Positions 9,154-19,003 of a DNA stretch of 64,000 bases are shown here, in pieces. This DNA is from Fluviicola sp. (GTDB lineage: Bacteria; Bacteroidota; Bacteroidia; Flavobacteriales_D; Crocinitomicaceae). The first letter of the stretch is position 1; each line of letters starts with the position of its first letter. A model generated the notes under the pieces. The model ran no database searches, was not told the origin of the DNA, and saw only the letters and a list, made by a program, of their open reading frames with translations. The DNA lies in NCBI GenBank assembly GCA_029866325.1, contig JARWZO010000031.1, forward strand, positions 1 through 64,000, written 5' to 3'. The translations under genes were made by a program, and so were the position numbers.

Positions 9154-11823
9154 TTAATCGTTTAGGTTGCTTCCCAACCAACGCCTCATTTCTGCTAAAT
9201 CGATTACTTTTCGACGAGCAATATCTTCTACCTGTTCACCTGTGATTTTCCCTAGACCAAAATATTTGGAATCGGGATGCGCAAAATACCAACCCGAAAC
9301 AGAAGAGGCAGGCCACATAGCAAGTGTCTCGGTGAGCGAAACGCCACTCACTTCGGTTGCATTCAACAGTTTGAACAAGCCCGGTTTTTCGGTATGATCG
9401 GGACAAGCCGGATAACCCGGAGCCGGTCTGATTCCGCGGTATTTCTCTTGGATCAATTCTACGTTATCCAATGATTCATCAGGCGTGTAGCCCCATTTTT
9501 CCTTTCGAACGAAAGCATGCATGTATTCAGCAAAGGCTTCTGCCAAACGGTCGGCAAGCGCTTTTAGAAGTATGGATGAATAATCATCGTGATCGTCTTC
9601 AAAACGTTTGATGTGTTCATCAATTCCATGACCGGTTGTTACTACAAATCCGCCGATGTAATCTTTTACGCCGCTTTCCTTCGGAGCAATAAAATCGGAA
9701 AGCGCCAAGTTGGGCTGACCGGAAACCTTGGTGGTTTGCTGACGCAAGGTATGTTGAATGTTAATGACCTGCGAGCGGGTTTCATCGGAATAGATTTCAA
9801 TGTCGTCACCCACGCTGTTGGCAGGAAAAATTCCTACAACGGCTTTTGCAGTCAGCCATTTCTCTTCGATGAGTTTTTTCAGCATGGCTTGTGCGTCGGC
9901 AAAGAGTTCTGTGGCTTGAGTTCCAACCACCTCATCTGTTAAGATATTCGGGTAACGGCCATGAAGCTCCCAGGTTTGGAAGAACGGCGTCCAATCGATG
10001 TAATCGACCAGCTTTTCCAGCGGAAAGTTATCGAAGGTTTGTATGCCGAGTTCTTTTGGAGCGCTAACCGTGGTTTCATCAAAAGTTAACTGTAATTTAT
10101 TAGCTTGAGCTGCTGCTAATGACAACAATTGTTTGGCTCCACGGTGTTTTTCGTGGTGTTCACGCAAACGAGTGTATTCCAACTTAAGATCTTCTACAAA
10201 CTGCGTTTTTTTGTGCCCAAGCAATTGTTCCACAACGGTTACCGAACGCGAAGCATCCAATACATGAACAGTTTGTCCGCGCTCGTAACTTTGTTCGATT
10301 TTTACCGCTGTGTGTACTTTTGACGTTGTTGCACCACCAATCAATAATGGAATATCGAGCTGAGCACGTTCCATTTCTTTGGCTACGTAAACCATTTCGT
10401 CGAGCGAAGGAGTGATCAAACCACTGAGGCCAATCACGTGTGCTTTGTGTTCAATCGCTGCTTGAATAATCTTATCGGCTGGAACCATCACCCCCAAATC
10501 GATGACTTCGTAGTTGTTGCAACCCAATACGACACCCACAATATTCTTTCCGATATCGTGCACGTCGCCTTTTACGGTTGCCATAATAATGCGTCCGGCA
10601 GTTTCACTTTTCCCACCTTTTTCTTCTTCAATAAACGGTAGCAAATAGGCCACGGCTTTTTTCATCACACGCGCCGATTTTACCACTTGTGGCAGGAACA
10701 TTTTTCCGCTTCCAAACAAATCACCTACCACATTCATTCCGGCCATTAACGGACCTTCTATTACTTCAATGGGGCGTTTGAACTGGTGGCGGCATTCTTC
10801 TACATCTTCATCGATGAAATCTACGATTCCTTTTACCAAAGCATGCGAAAGCCGTTCGTTTACAGGAGCACTTCGCCATTCCAATTCCACTTCTTTTTTC
10901 TTTTCTTCGCCTTTAAAACTTTCAGCAAAATCAAGCAAGCGTTCGGTGGCATCAGGGCGACGATTCAAAATGACATCTTCAACAAACACCAATAATTCTT
11001 TATCGATATCGTCGTAAATCTCCAACATAGACGGATTCACAATTCCCATATCCATACCATGTTGAATACCGTAATACAAGAAAACGGAATGCATGGCTTC
11101 GCGCACGGCATTGTTTCCACGGAACGAGAATGACACATTGGAAACTCCACCACTTACATGCGCACCTTTGAGGTTTTCACGAATCCATTTGGTGGCTTTG
11201 AAAAAGTCGAGTGCGTTGTTGTTGTGCTCTTCCATTCCGGTGGCAACGGGGAAAATATTCGGATCGAAAATAATGTCTTGGGGTGGAAATTTGACCTTGT
11301 TGACCAATACATCATATGATCGTTGGCAAATTTCAATGCGTCGTTCGTAGCTATCCGCCTGACCGTCTTCATCAAAGGCCATCACCACAACTGCGGCGCC
11401 GAAACGTTTGATTTTTTTGGCTTGAGCGATAAAGTTTTCTTCGCCTTCTTTGAGGGAAATGGAGTTCACAATTCCTTTTCCTTGAATGCATTTGAGTCCG
11501 GCTTCGATGATTTCCCATTTGGAACTGTCGATCATGACAGGAACTCGTGCTATATCCGGTTCAGCAGCAATCAGATTCAGGAATTTTACCATGGCTTCTT
11601 TACCATCGAGCATTCCTTCGTCCATATTGACGTCGATGATTTGCGCGCCACCTTCAACCTGTTCGCGGGCTACGGAAAGTGCTGCCTCAAAATCATTCTC
11701 GCGAATCATGCGCAAAAAAGCACGCGATCCGGTTACATTGGTGCGTTCACCGATGTTGATAAAGTTACTTTCGGGGGTTACTGTAATGGCTTCTAAGCCG
11801 GATAATCTCAACAAATTACTCAT
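9154..11823 (-). CDS. Methionine synthase, folate-, cobalamin- and AdoMet-binding part
   Basis: This 889-residue protein is the C-terminal three quarters of cobalamin-dependent methionine synthase, which moves a methyl group from 5-methyltetrahydrofolate to homocysteine through methylcobalamin. The pterin-binding barrel lies at about 1-270 ([12 protein letters not shown]), the B12-binding domain contains GDVHDIGKN near residue 417 (its His is the lower cobalt ligand), and the reactivation domain has [18 protein letters not shown] in the last 120 residues. Its ATG overlaps the stop of the upstream homocysteine-domain gene (ATGA). The two parts add up to 1222 residues, the length of one-chain MetH, so the split is a clean gene fission, not a truncation. 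Confidence 0.96.
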   Translation of the reverse strand: MSNLLRLSGLEAITVTPESNFINIGERTNVTGSRAFLRMIRENDFEAALSVAREQVEGGAQIIDVNMDEGMLDGKEAMVKFLNLIAAEPDIARVPVMIDSSKWEIIEAGLKCIQGKGIVNSISLKEGEENFIAQAKKIKRFGAAVVVMAFDEDGQADSYERRIEICQRSYDVLVNKVKFPPQDIIFDPNIFPVATGMEEHNNNALDFFKATKWIRENLKGAHVSGGVSNVSFSFRGNNAVREAMHSVFLYYGIQHGMDMGIVNPSMLEIYDDIDKELLVFVEDVILNRRPDATERLLDFAESFKGEEKKKEVELEWRSAPVNERLSHALVKGIVDFIDEDVEECRHQFKRPIEVIEGPLMAGMNVVGDLFGSGKMFLPQVVKSARVMKKAVAYLLPFIEEEKGGKSETAGRIIMATVKGDVHDIGKNIVGVVLGCNNYEVIDLGVMVPADKIIQAAIEHKAHVIGLSGLITPSLDEMVYVAKEMERAQLDIPLLIGGATTSKVHTAVKIEQSYERGQTVHVLDASRSVTVVEQLLGHKKTQFVEDLKLEYTRLREHHEKHRGAKQLLSLAAAQANKLQLTFDETTVSAPKELGIQTFDNFPLEKLVDYIDWTPFFQTWELHGRYPNILTDEVVGTQATELFADAQAMLKKLIEEKWLTAKAVVGIFPANSVGDDIEIYSDETRSQVINIQHTLRQQTTKVSGQPNLALSDFIAPKESGVKDYIGGFVVTTGHGIDEHIKRFEDDHDDYSSILLKALADRLAEAFAEYMHAFVRKEKWGYTPDESLDNVELIQEKYRGIRPAPGYPACPDHTEKPGLFKLLNATEVSGVSLTETLAMWPASSVSGWYFAHPDSKYFGLGKITGEQVEDIARRKVIDLAEMRRWLGSNLND

Positions 11824-12821
11824 ACTGTTTCAGCAAGTGTTCTCGGTGCGTATTTAGGTGCCAGTTCGGCCATTTTGCGAATGTGAGCCGGAGTTGTTCC
11901 GCAGCAACCACCAATGATATTGATGATACCTTCACGAAGGAATTCTTCTATTTGTTCGCCCATCATGTCGGCGGTTTCATCGTATTGACCGAATTCATTT
12001 GGTAAACCTGCATTCGGGTGAGCGCTCACGGCAAACGGCGCCTGATTGGCCAAGATCTGCAAATACGGTCGCATCATGGAAGCTCCTAGGGCGCAATTCA
12101 ACCCGATACTTAGCAAAGGCATGTGCTGCACCGAAACCAGAAACGCATCGGTTGTTTGGCCGGTAAGCGTGCGACCCGATTGGTCGGTGATTGTTCCTGA
12201 AACCATGATAGGCAAACGCACTCCGCGCGCTTCGTATACTTCATCGATGGCATACAAAGCTGCTTTGGCATTGAGCGTATCGAAAACGGTTTCCACCAGT
12301 AAAATATCGCAACCGCCGTCAATCAACGCGTTGGTTTGTTCGGTGTAAGCAACTACCAATTCATCAAAGGTAATTCCACGGAAACCAGGGTCGTTAACAT
12401 CCGGCGAAATGGAAGCCGTGCGATTTGTCGGTCCGATGGAACCTGCTACGAAACGCGGTTTATCCGGATTGAGTGCTGTAAACTCTTCGCACACCGCTTT
12501 GGCAATTTTAGCGCTATGGAAATTGATGTCATAGACGTATTTTTCGAGGTGATAATCAGCTTGTGCAACAGTAGTTCCCGAAAACGTATTGGTTTCAATG
12601 ATATCGGCACCGGCTTCTAAATATTCGCGGTGAATTTGCGAAATAATATCGGGGCGTGTCAATGACAATAAATCATTGTTTCCTTTCAGCGGATGCGGAT
12701 GATCTTCGAACCAACCCTTGCGAAAATCTTCTTCTTCGAGCGGGTAACGTTGAATCATGGTTCCCATAGCTCCGTCGAGAACAAGAATGCGTTTTTTAAG
12801 AATGTCTGTAATTTGCTCCAT
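11820..12821 (-). CDS. Methionine synthase, homocysteine-binding part
   Basis: This 333-residue protein is the zinc-dependent homocysteine S-methyltransferase domain of MetH. Visible zinc ligands are the Cys in GLNCALGA and the Cys pair in GGCCGTTP near residue 308; the start has the typical [10 protein letters not shown] motif. It is the first gene of a two-gene unit and is translationally coupled to the folate/B12 part by a 4-nt overlap. A SAM-I riboswitch lies 56-158 bp upstream, so expression should fall when S-adenosylmethionine is plentiful. Separate homocysteine-domain proteins are common in Bacteroidota. Confidence 0.95.
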   Translation of the reverse strand: MEQITDILKKRILVLDGAMGTMIQRYPLEEEDFRKGWFEDHPHPLKGNNDLLSLTRPDIISQIHREYLEAGADIIETNTFSGTTVAQADYHLEKYVYDINFHSAKIAKAVCEEFTALNPDKPRFVAGSIGPTNRTASISPDVNDPGFRGITFDELVVAYTEQTNALIDGGCDILLVETVFDTLNAKAALYAIDEVYEARGVRLPIMVSGTITDQSGRTLTGQTTDAFLVSVQHMPLLSIGLNCALGASMMRPYLQILANQAPFAVSAHPNAGLPNEFGQYDETADMMGEQIEEFLREGIINIIGGCCGTTPAHIRKMAELAPKYAPRTLAETV

Positions 12822-12876
12822 AGTCTATCTGTAATTGGATTGCAACTATGAAGGAGCGGAAGTGAAATACTTCAGT

Positions 12877-12979
12877 AACTTATCTTTTCAGCCTGAGCTA
12901 ATTGGATTTGGCACCTATTCCGCAGACGGAGGTTGCCAAGGTTTCACAGGGCCTATCCCTCCACCTTTCTTCATAAGTT
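12877..12979 (-). promoter_or_regulatory. SAM-I (S-box) riboswitch controlling metH
   Basis: Read on the minus strand, the segment has the SAM-I aptamer landmarks. The P1 arms ATAAGTT (12973-12979) and AACTTAT (12877-12883) pair perfectly. They enclose the conserved GGTGGAGGGA, then GAAACCTTGGCAACC, and then GGTGCCAAATCC. It is oriented toward the split metH genes starting at 12821. Known SAM-I aptamers turn off methionine genes when SAM binds. Between aptamer and start codon I see no long T-run, so translational control is more likely than termination (inference). Confidence 0.93.
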
Positions 12980-13000
12980 GTCAAAACAAAGAACTGGTTG

Positions 13001-13008
13001 CAAATATA
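13001..13008 (-). promoter_or_regulatory. -7 element of the riboswitch-metH transcript
   Basis: The minus strand reads TATATTTG, about 22 nt upstream of the aptamer P1 helix. This places the transcription start just before the riboswitch. It matches the Bacteroidota TAnnTTTG consensus; a convincing -33 box is not seen. Confidence 0.55.
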
Positions 13009-13134
13009 GGTAGTTTGGTTGAGAAGTTATATAGTTTTTGAGTTTTATAAGTTTGTTAGTTCTTTGGTTTCTCTTTGTCACTGGAAATTAAATGCAGCAA
13101 GGCGTCCCTAGGGACGTTGGAAATCAAGTTTAAC

Positions 13135-15594
13135 TTAAAAATTCCACTTCATGTTCCGGTCATCAAGTACCGCGAAAGAAATTTTCCAGGCTGTTCTGGG
13201 GTTGATCTTATTTCCGTCTGAAGCAACACCGTAAATACCAATACGTAAGCGGCGTTTTGAGAATTTAAAACTGCGTTCCAAACCGGTGAATACCTCGTAA
13301 TGCTGGTACCTGTATTCGTGAACATAAAGCGCCCCAACTCCTACTACCAAACCAATTCCTGTTTTTTTCATAAACGGAATTTTGTTGATGATCGCTCCGT
13401 TGTCGTGGTGCACAAAATGCGCTTCGAGGTAATATTCTCTCGACGGCAACGAACTGTCTTGATCCTGAAATGAAAAAAGCGGATTGGCAAACCACAAAGG
13501 TGTACTCCGACGCTGGTACTTAAAATCGGCGTCTTTGAGATTTTTGGCACTCAGGAATTTCCCGGCTTTGACATGGTAATTGGACGTTCCCAAGGTTCCC
13601 AATTGAAAGTTTTGTTGAATTCCAACTACGGCGTATTCATGATCTACGTCGCTGCCGAATAGCTTAGGGATTCCGCGTTGGTAATAAGCATAAATTGTTG
13701 GCCATTTTGAACCGAGAATTACTTTCCGATAGGGTTCACGCATGTATTTTTGCTTGGGGGTATAACTCACGGTGATTTCACCCAATAAAGCTTGATAACC
13801 TTCAAATTCGGTGAACTGATCATTGGGAATTAGACTATCAAAAGTGCTTAAATTCTGGTATTTTGACAACGATCTTCTTTCTGCAAATTCGACCTCGGCG
13901 TTGATATAGAATCCGTTGAAATATTCATAATCGTGCCCCAAACGAAGCTTGGTTACTTCAATGAAATTGCTTCGTTTGTACACCTGCGTAATGGCATCGA
14001 ACGGTACAATTGCATCAAATTCATGCGAACCACGAATGTACATTTTACCTTGATGAAACGGATCATAGAGATAACGCCACCACGAAGACCCTTTCAAGTC
14101 GCCATTGAGGATTCCTACAGACAGTTCTGAATAACTATCAATGGTGCGTTGATCTTCCCATTTTTTGAAGAAGTTGAATCCTGGAGCTACCCTTGGACCG
14201 GCAGGATACAGCGGACGCGCCATTGCAGCTATCGAATTGAAACTCCATTGTGTGCGTTGGGGTCTATTTCGGTGATCGATACCAAACCACAAGACTTTCC
14301 AAACCGTGACTTTATTGAAAACGGCATCGATGGAATCGAGGTATTCTTTACGATTGAAGGCATCGCGCAAGCTGTCTTTGACGATGATAAAGCGCTGTTC
14401 TTCGGGAGTCAATGACACTACCCGTTCTTCTTTCCAGAAAGCTGAATCCCGCTCGTAGGCTTCTTTGCTGGTAATGGCCACCTCATCGCTGAAGAATTTT
14501 TTGGCGTATTCCGGATTGAAGTCGTAGTTCGAAAACTTGGCTAAGGTAGTACAGGTTGAGGTTTGCTCTTTGTACTTCACCCCGTAAGTGAGCAATTGTT
14601 CACGCAACACACAAAGTGTATCGCCCACATTGTCGAATTGCTGCTCGATGGTGAAATAATCATAGTTGAGCAGGTTTCCTTTCTCCATCGTCAACTCCAA
14701 TTTCTGCACCAGCCACAACGAGTCGATGATGTAGATGTATCCCGACAAGGTGGAAGTGGAACTGGATCGCGGAATGATTTTGATTTTATCGATGAGGTGC
14801 CCGTTTTCTTCGTATTGGGCTTCAAGGCGGTATTTGTAAGATAAAATTCCCGGTCCTGAAATCGGGCTGCTCACCGGTGAGGCGTGCAAATCATCCAAAT
14901 GCATCAGGTTTTCAAAGAAATTGAAATTCGATTTTACGGTCGTTGTGTAATACAGCAACCGCCCGTCTCCGCGTTGGGTAAAGGCATTCCGGATTTCTTT
15001 CACCTTATTTTGAGGCGCATAATAACGGGTAGCCTGAACCTCGGCCAGATTCATGTTTCCGGCAAGTAACTGGGTTTTTCTACGCTCTTCTTCGAAGGGA
15101 TCGTCAGATGGTTTCTGCTCATTGTTTTTGCCTTGCTTGCGCTCGATTTTTTCGGTGGCTTTGATGTACACATCGGTTGAATGCGGATAGTTCCACTGGT
15201 TCATCCGGTCACGCTGTTTCACTACTTTGAGCATGATTTCACGACCCGGATTCGATTTTTTGGTAACGATTTCCACTTCTTCAATATCCGACACTTTGCT
15301 TGGAAACAGCTGAATATCGCGCACTTCGTTTGTGAATTGAATAGTGACGTAAGATTCGCGTTCGTCATACCCTATGGCCGTGAAAATCAGGTAGTATTCG
15401 CCTTCAAACAATTGGATCGAATAATTACCGTTGACATCGGTTTGGGTGCGGAGTTCAATGTTGTTTTTTACGTAGATGTCTGCAAAAGGAATGGGCAGGT
15501 TATTTTCATCGGTTACTACTCCCGTGAGCTTACGCTGAGCAACACCCGCAAAAGCGATCAATAAAAGAGAAAGAAGTAGTAAGCCGTTTCGCAT
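13135..15594 (-). CDS. DUF5686 / carboxypeptidase-regulatory-like outer-membrane protein
   Basis: The 819-residue protein has a signal peptide (1-19, ending FAGVAQ) and a carboxypeptidase D regulatory-like domain at about 20-105 (KLTGVVTDENNLPIPFADIYVKN cut to its core VVTDENNLPIPFADIYV). The long DUF5686 region runs to the end. The C-terminal third has alternating hydrophobic strands with aromatic ends and a final aromatic residue (MKWNF), as expected of an outer-membrane barrel. The N-terminal module is shared with SusC-type TonB-dependent receptors, but no plug domain is seen. Function unknown. It is separated by 150 bp from the coaX-lptC operon and probably has its own promoter. Confidence 0.88.
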   Translation of the reverse strand: MRNGLLLLSLLLIAFAGVAQRKLTGVVTDENNLPIPFADIYVKNNIELRTQTDVNGNYSIQLFEGEYYLIFTAIGYDERESYVTIQFTNEVRDIQLFPSKVSDIEEVEIVTKKSNPGREIMLKVVKQRDRMNQWNYPHSTDVYIKATEKIERKQGKNNEQKPSDDPFEEERRKTQLLAGNMNLAEVQATRYYAPQNKVKEIRNAFTQRGDGRLLYYTTTVKSNFNFFENLMHLDDLHASPVSSPISGPGILSYKYRLEAQYEENGHLIDKIKIIPRSSSTSTLSGYIYIIDSLWLVQKLELTMEKGNLLNYDYFTIEQQFDNVGDTLCVLREQLLTYGVKYKEQTSTCTTLAKFSNYDFNPEYAKKFFSDEVAITSKEAYERDSAFWKEERVVSLTPEEQRFIIVKDSLRDAFNRKEYLDSIDAVFNKVTVWKVLWFGIDHRNRPQRTQWSFNSIAAMARPLYPAGPRVAPGFNFFKKWEDQRTIDSYSELSVGILNGDLKGSSWWRYLYDPFHQGKMYIRGSHEFDAIVPFDAITQVYKRSNFIEVTKLRLGHDYEYFNGFYINAEVEFAERRSLSKYQNLSTFDSLIPNDQFTEFEGYQALLGEITVSYTPKQKYMREPYRKVILGSKWPTIYAYYQRGIPKLFGSDVDHEYAVVGIQQNFQLGTLGTSNYHVKAGKFLSAKNLKDADFKYQRRSTPLWFANPLFSFQDQDSSLPSREYYLEAHFVHHDNGAIINKIPFMKKTGIGLVVGVGALYVHEYRYQHYEVFTGLERSFKFSKRRLRIGIYGVASDGNKINPRTAWKISFAVLDDRNMKWNF

Positions 15595-15748
15595 AAATAT
15601 GGTAATGCATAAAGAACAATTAGTAACAACTAATCATCAAAAATGTTGCTGAAAGTTAGTGGATTAAACTCCATAACTTGCTCATTAAATGTTAAAATGC
15701 CGTTTTTGATCCGATCTAAAATCAAAATCAAGGATGAACGGTTATCGA

Positions 15749-15973
15749 CTAGGATTGTTGGTTTTTCTGTTGTGCCATCCACTCAAGGTGTTTTTCCATA
15801 CGCTTACGCATCCAACGGCGCATGAAGTATGTTCCAAAAGCAAAGACAGATAAACCGTAATAATAAATCCATCGGTCGAAACCTTCCATGATTCCAAAGA
15901 TTGTCACCACTACGATGATCAGAATGCCGACGCATAACCAGAACCATTCCATTATTTTGTTGTAAGTACCCAT
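15749..15973 (-). CDS. Small two-span membrane protein downstream of lptC
   Basis: This 74-residue protein has two hydrophobic segments (about 10-28 and 36-52) and a basic, Arg/Met-rich tail (MRRWMRKRMEKHLEWM). I do not recognise a family. Its ATG lies 3 bp after the lptC stop, so it is almost certainly co-transcribed with lptC and coaX. The composition suggests both ends face the cytoplasm. Being the last gene of an LPS-export-linked operon hints at an envelope role, but that is inference only. Confidence 0.75.
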   Translation of the reverse strand: MGTYNKIMEWFWLCVGILIIVVVTIFGIMEGFDRWIYYYGLSVFAFGTYFMRRWMRKRMEKHLEWMAQQKNQQS

Positions 15974-15976
15974 TCC

Positions 15977-16546
15977 TTATTTTTTATCGTTGATGTCTAA
16001 TTTACCGTGTGGTTTCAGAAACACATAGCTCGAAAAGTCTTGCTTGGTGCGAACTCCTGTTCCATAAAACAAGGCTTTTGGTGTGCGAATCATCACCATT
16101 TTGTCTGTAAAAATAGTGCTATCTGCTCTATTCCAATACAACGCTTCGGTTTCCATGCGTTGATTTTTCACCGGATTGAACAATTGCACTGAATCACGCA
16201 CCATCATGGTTCCCAATTCTTCGTTTACTTCGCCATACAAAGCTGTAAGAATAGAAGCCAGCGAACCGTTTTCATTGTAAAATTCCACTTTTACGCCTTC
16301 CCTGAACTTTACCACCTTGGTCGGTTTGGTAAATGATTCGGCCAACTTTGCATACAACCGTACTTTGGCGTAACCCGAATCGGTGTAAGTCAGGTAGAGT
16401 TCCGTTGTCTTTTCATCGGGGTCGTTTGGTTTGAATGTTACCCGCTTGATGGAATCCAAATCATTGACGCATGAAACAAACATTCCTGCCATCAATAAGA
16501 AAGCAGGAATGAAAACTAGATATCGTTCTTTGGATGACAGCGTCAT
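15977..16546 (-). CDS. LPS export protein LptC
   Basis: LptC is the inner-membrane-anchored periplasmic link that passes lipopolysaccharide from LptBFG to LptA. The 189-residue protein has an N-terminal hydrophobic segment ending in a lipobox-like MFVSC (Cys 26), then a beta-rich LptC domain (TTELYLTYTDSGYAKVRLYA, then VEFYNENGSLAS, then YWNRADSTIFTDK). The length fits the family. It follows the outer-membrane protein gene by 8 bp and precedes the small membrane protein by 3 bp. Lipoprotein anchoring instead of a membrane helix is common in Bacteroidota. Confidence 0.88.
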   Translation of the reverse strand: MTLSSKERYLVFIPAFLLMAGMFVSCVNDLDSIKRVTFKPNDPDEKTTELYLTYTDSGYAKVRLYAKLAESFTKPTKVVKFREGVKVEFYNENGSLASILTALYGEVNEELGTMMVRDSVQLFNPVKNQRMETEALYWNRADSTIFTDKMVMIRTPKALFYGTGVRTKQDFSSYVFLKPHGKLDINDKK

Positions 16547-16554
16547 ATAGTACC

Positions 16555-17913
16555 TTAATCGAGCTTGTATTTCTTGAACCAGCGATCGTAATTGGCCGGT
16601 GCAAGGATTACACCGAAATTCACACCAAGGTAGTTTTCCTGAATTCCGTCCGGCAAGCCATTGCCACGTGTTCCGTATTGAAAACTAAAGTTGAATGACG
16701 AGTTGGTTTTCTGACTGAAAATAGGCAAGCCCAAACCAACAGTCACCCCCATTTCGTTGAGTTGTGTACCATTTTGCAGGTTGGGAAGTGTTCCGTAATA
16801 CCCACCTAAGCGGTAACGTACCCGTCCGAAATAATCCGAACCGCCTGTAACTTTAGAACCGATAGAATAATTCGGCACAAACTGCAACCCAAGTGAAAAA
16901 CGAATAGCGTCTTTGAAGGCGTTTTCTTCGTGAACAGTGTTGAAATCGGCACGGTAATTACTCCACATTGTTGAAGAGAAATCTCCCATTACATTCAGCT
17001 GATACACGTTTTTGTGCTTGTAGGTTTCAGTTGCACGTGGTCGAAACGAATAATTGAACCCAAATGTCATTGAACTCGGATATACCAATTCGCCTTTATC
17101 GTCAACAGTATAAATCAATGTGTCATATATGTTGGGATTACCCAAATCGGTAGTTGCAAACAGGAAATAATCGCGGTGAGCCGACAATTTTTGTTGTGGT
17201 GAATAAACCGCTCCGATTTTCAGATACTGATTTTTCAACGTATCAAGCATAACCGAATAGTTCAACCCGACAGAATAATGAAACGCATGCAAGCGATAGG
17301 TTGTTTGATCAACACCACCTGTTGGCTCGTAATCGATAAACGAACTTTGGCGTTCATCTGTCACCGACCCGAATACATAGGAATAATTGACACCCAATGA
17401 AAGCATGTGACGTTTGGTATTGAGGAACTTATAAGCCAATCCGCCCAAGACTTCCTGCGTGCTTCCGGAACCGTTGTAGGTATAACGAATACTATCTGTT
17501 CCGTCGAATTCTCTCTCTTCTATGCTATATCCTTTACGACTGAAAGGTTGCAACCCGATTGCCATTCCAAAACGTTTCCCCAATGGAAGCACCATGGTAA
17601 TTTGGTTCAAGCCAGCAAATCGGCTATTGGTTGTGGCATCACCAAGGGTGTATTTCGAAAAACGACTGGACAATCCGATGGTGAACAAAGGCTGATCTTT
17701 GGCCAAGGCAGTATAACTAGCCGGATTGAACAGGTTTACCGTTGATGAATCAAAAATGGCAGCACGGCAATTACCGTAGGCGCCAAATTGCGAATCTTCC
17801 AGACCACCGGACTCACCGATACCTTGCGTACTGAAAGGAGAAGTTGAAATAGGTTGAGCATAACTAACACCAGCGAAACCGATCGTAAAAATGAGACAAA
17901 GCTTATTTATCAT
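16555..17913 (-). CDS. Outer-membrane beta-barrel protein, FadL/OmpP1-like
   Basis: The 452-residue protein has a signal peptide (MINKLCLIFTIGFAGVSYA) and then a barrel with many short amphipathic strands. The start resembles FadL/OmpP1-like porins (FSTQGIGESGGLEDSQFGAYGN, core GIGESGGLEDSQFGAYGN; then NLFNPASYTAL). It sits between coaX (overlap 11 bp) and lptC (gap 8 bp), a gene order seen in other Bacteroidota genomes. Its substrate is unknown. Operon position suggests a link to outer-membrane assembly or transport, which is inference. Confidence 0.82.
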   Translation of the reverse strand: MINKLCLIFTIGFAGVSYAQPISTSPFSTQGIGESGGLEDSQFGAYGNCRAAIFDSSTVNLFNPASYTALAKDQPLFTIGLSSRFSKYTLGDATTNSRFAGLNQITMVLPLGKRFGMAIGLQPFSRKGYSIEEREFDGTDSIRYTYNGSGSTQEVLGGLAYKFLNTKRHMLSLGVNYSYVFGSVTDERQSSFIDYEPTGGVDQTTYRLHAFHYSVGLNYSVMLDTLKNQYLKIGAVYSPQQKLSAHRDYFLFATTDLGNPNIYDTLIYTVDDKGELVYPSSMTFGFNYSFRPRATETYKHKNVYQLNVMGDFSSTMWSNYRADFNTVHEENAFKDAIRFSLGLQFVPNYSIGSKVTGGSDYFGRVRYRLGGYYGTLPNLQNGTQLNEMGVTVGLGLPIFSQKTNSSFNFSFQYGTRGNGLPDGIQENYLGVNFGVILAPANYDRWFKKYKLD

Positions 17914-18634
17914 AATGTGCCAATGTTAATTGCAAACCTTTAAGTGTTAAATTTTCGTCGGCAAAGATGCCATTTTTCAAACCCAAATCAAAGTAGTTCG
18001 TTCCACCGCCTGTTAGAAAAATTGTTAATTCGGGCATTTGCTCCCTGTAATGGGCGATAAAACCCAATATTTCGTTCCGAATTCCATGCATGACACCACT
18101 CCGCATAGCGTCAAAGGTGTTTTTTCCGGTGATCGGTGGGATCACTTTGTCTTCTATCAACGGTAATTTTCCGGTAAACGTATGCATGGCACGATAACGC
18201 AATTCAATTCCCGGACTAATACTTCCACCCTGATAAGTTCCATCAGCGGTAACCAAATCGTATTTGATACAGGTTCCCACATCAATAGTAAGGCAAGCGC
18301 CTTTAGTCTGCTGATAGGCTGCGATGGCATTACAAATACGATCTACTCCCAACGTTTGGGGAGTTTCGTAGCCCATTTTGAGTGGTAATTTCATGGAAGT
18401 TTCAAAGACAATCGCGTTTTTGAGCCATTGTTTGATCCATTTAGTGTCTTTATCAGCCTTTACCGAAGCAATAATTGTTGGCCATTCGCGGTGTTCCTGT
18501 AAGAACGATTTGAGAGCTGAAAGCTGATCGGCATCGTAGCTGCGAACTTCTTCCAAATCAGCATGATGAAATACCCCAACCTTGATGCGGGTGTTTCCGG
18601 CGTCAATTACAAGTGTATATGAATTGGGAATCAT
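17903..18634 (-). CDS. coaX: Type III pantothenate kinase
   Basis: CoaX phosphorylates pantothenate, the first step of coenzyme A synthesis. The 243-residue protein shows the ASKHA-fold motifs: phosphate-1 motif VIDAGNTRIKVG near the N-terminus, LGVDRICNAIAAY, TIDVGTCIKYDL and a C-terminal LTGGGTNYF. The start is ATG 18634; a longer frame opens only with TTG and lacks family similarity. A TATCTTTG element ends 6 bp before this ATG, so the mRNA may be almost leaderless. The gene heads an operon with an outer-membrane protein, lptC and a small membrane protein. Confidence 0.94.
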   Translation of the reverse strand: MIPNSYTLVIDAGNTRIKVGVFHHADLEEVRSYDADQLSALKSFLQEHREWPTIIASVKADKDTKWIKQWLKNAIVFETSMKLPLKMGYETPQTLGVDRICNAIAAYQQTKGACLTIDVGTCIKYDLVTADGTYQGGSISPGIELRYRAMHTFTGKLPLIEDKVIPPITGKNTFDAMRSGVMHGIRNEILGFIAHYREQMPELTIFLTGGGTNYFDLGLKNGIFADENLTLKGLQLTLAHYDK

Positions 18635-18640
18635 GCTGCA

Positions 18641-18648
18641 CAAAGATA
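18641..18648 (-). promoter_or_regulatory. -7 element directly before coaX
   Basis: The minus strand reads TATCTTTG and ends 6 bp upstream of the coaX ATG. If used, transcription would begin at or within a few bases of the start codon. A T-run lies about 21 nt further upstream in place of a TTTG -33 box. Confidence 0.5.
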
Positions 18649-18712
18649 CACTGCATTTCGACCTGACTCGGAAAAAAATTGAAGATTTTTTAGGCGTTTC
18701 CAATTCTATTGC

Positions 18713-18720
18713 TATCTTTG
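18713..18720 (+). promoter_or_regulatory. -7 element of tRNA-Phe
   Basis: The plus strand reads TATCTTTG, 39 bp upstream of the mature tRNA 5' end. This leaves a leader for RNase P removal. A T-rich tract ends 21 nt upstream of it. Confidence 0.5.
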
Positions 18721-18759
18721 CACCCGCCTACCGAACAAAGGTAAGCAACCGAACGGTTA

Positions 18760-18832
18760 GGTGATGTAGCTCAGTCGGTAGAGCAATAGACTGAAAATCT
18801 ATGTGTCGGCGGTTCGATTCCGTCCATCACCA
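18760..18832 (+). tRNA. tRNA-Phe (GAA)
   Basis: The cloverleaf is complete: acceptor GGTGATG pairs with CATCACC, and a D-arm with AGCTCAGTCGGTAGAGC follows. The anticodon loop is CTGAAAA with anticodon GAA, and the T-arm contains GGTTCGATTCC. The discriminator base is A. The 3' CCA is not encoded. A strong terminator follows within 20 bp and a -7 promoter element precedes it. Confidence 0.97.
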
Positions 18833-18845
18833 CACCCACAGAAGC

Positions 18846-18878
18846 AGAAAAAGCCATCCCTAGCGGGGTGGCTTTTTC
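18846..18878 (+). terminator. Rho-independent terminator after tRNA-Phe
   Basis: AAAAAGCCATCCC pairs with GGGGTGGCTTTTT around a TAGC loop (one T-G pair), followed by T-rich sequence. It lies 14 bp past the tRNA. Confidence 0.85.
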
Positions 18879-19003
18879 GCTTCGTGGTATGTGTGGTGAT
18901 GGTCCAAAGCGATGGAGGAACGACAGCGGCTTTGGAAATTTCTAACCAACCAAATTTCTTAAAAACCGTAATTTATTTGCTTGAATTTCATTATCTTCAA
19001 GTT

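Noticed and set aside
9154-12821. Split metH as a frameshift
   Set aside because: The two parts join by a clean ATGA overlap, each has complete domains, and separate parts are normal in Bacteroidota.
12880-12900. TTCAGCCTGAGC near metH as another GTCAGCCT element
   Set aside because: It is part of the SAM-I aptamer and lacks the full palindrome.
18803-19003. N-terminal extension of the GIY-YIG gene
   Set aside because: The upstream frame passes through the tRNA-Phe 3' end and its terminator; the domain begins at ATG 19004.
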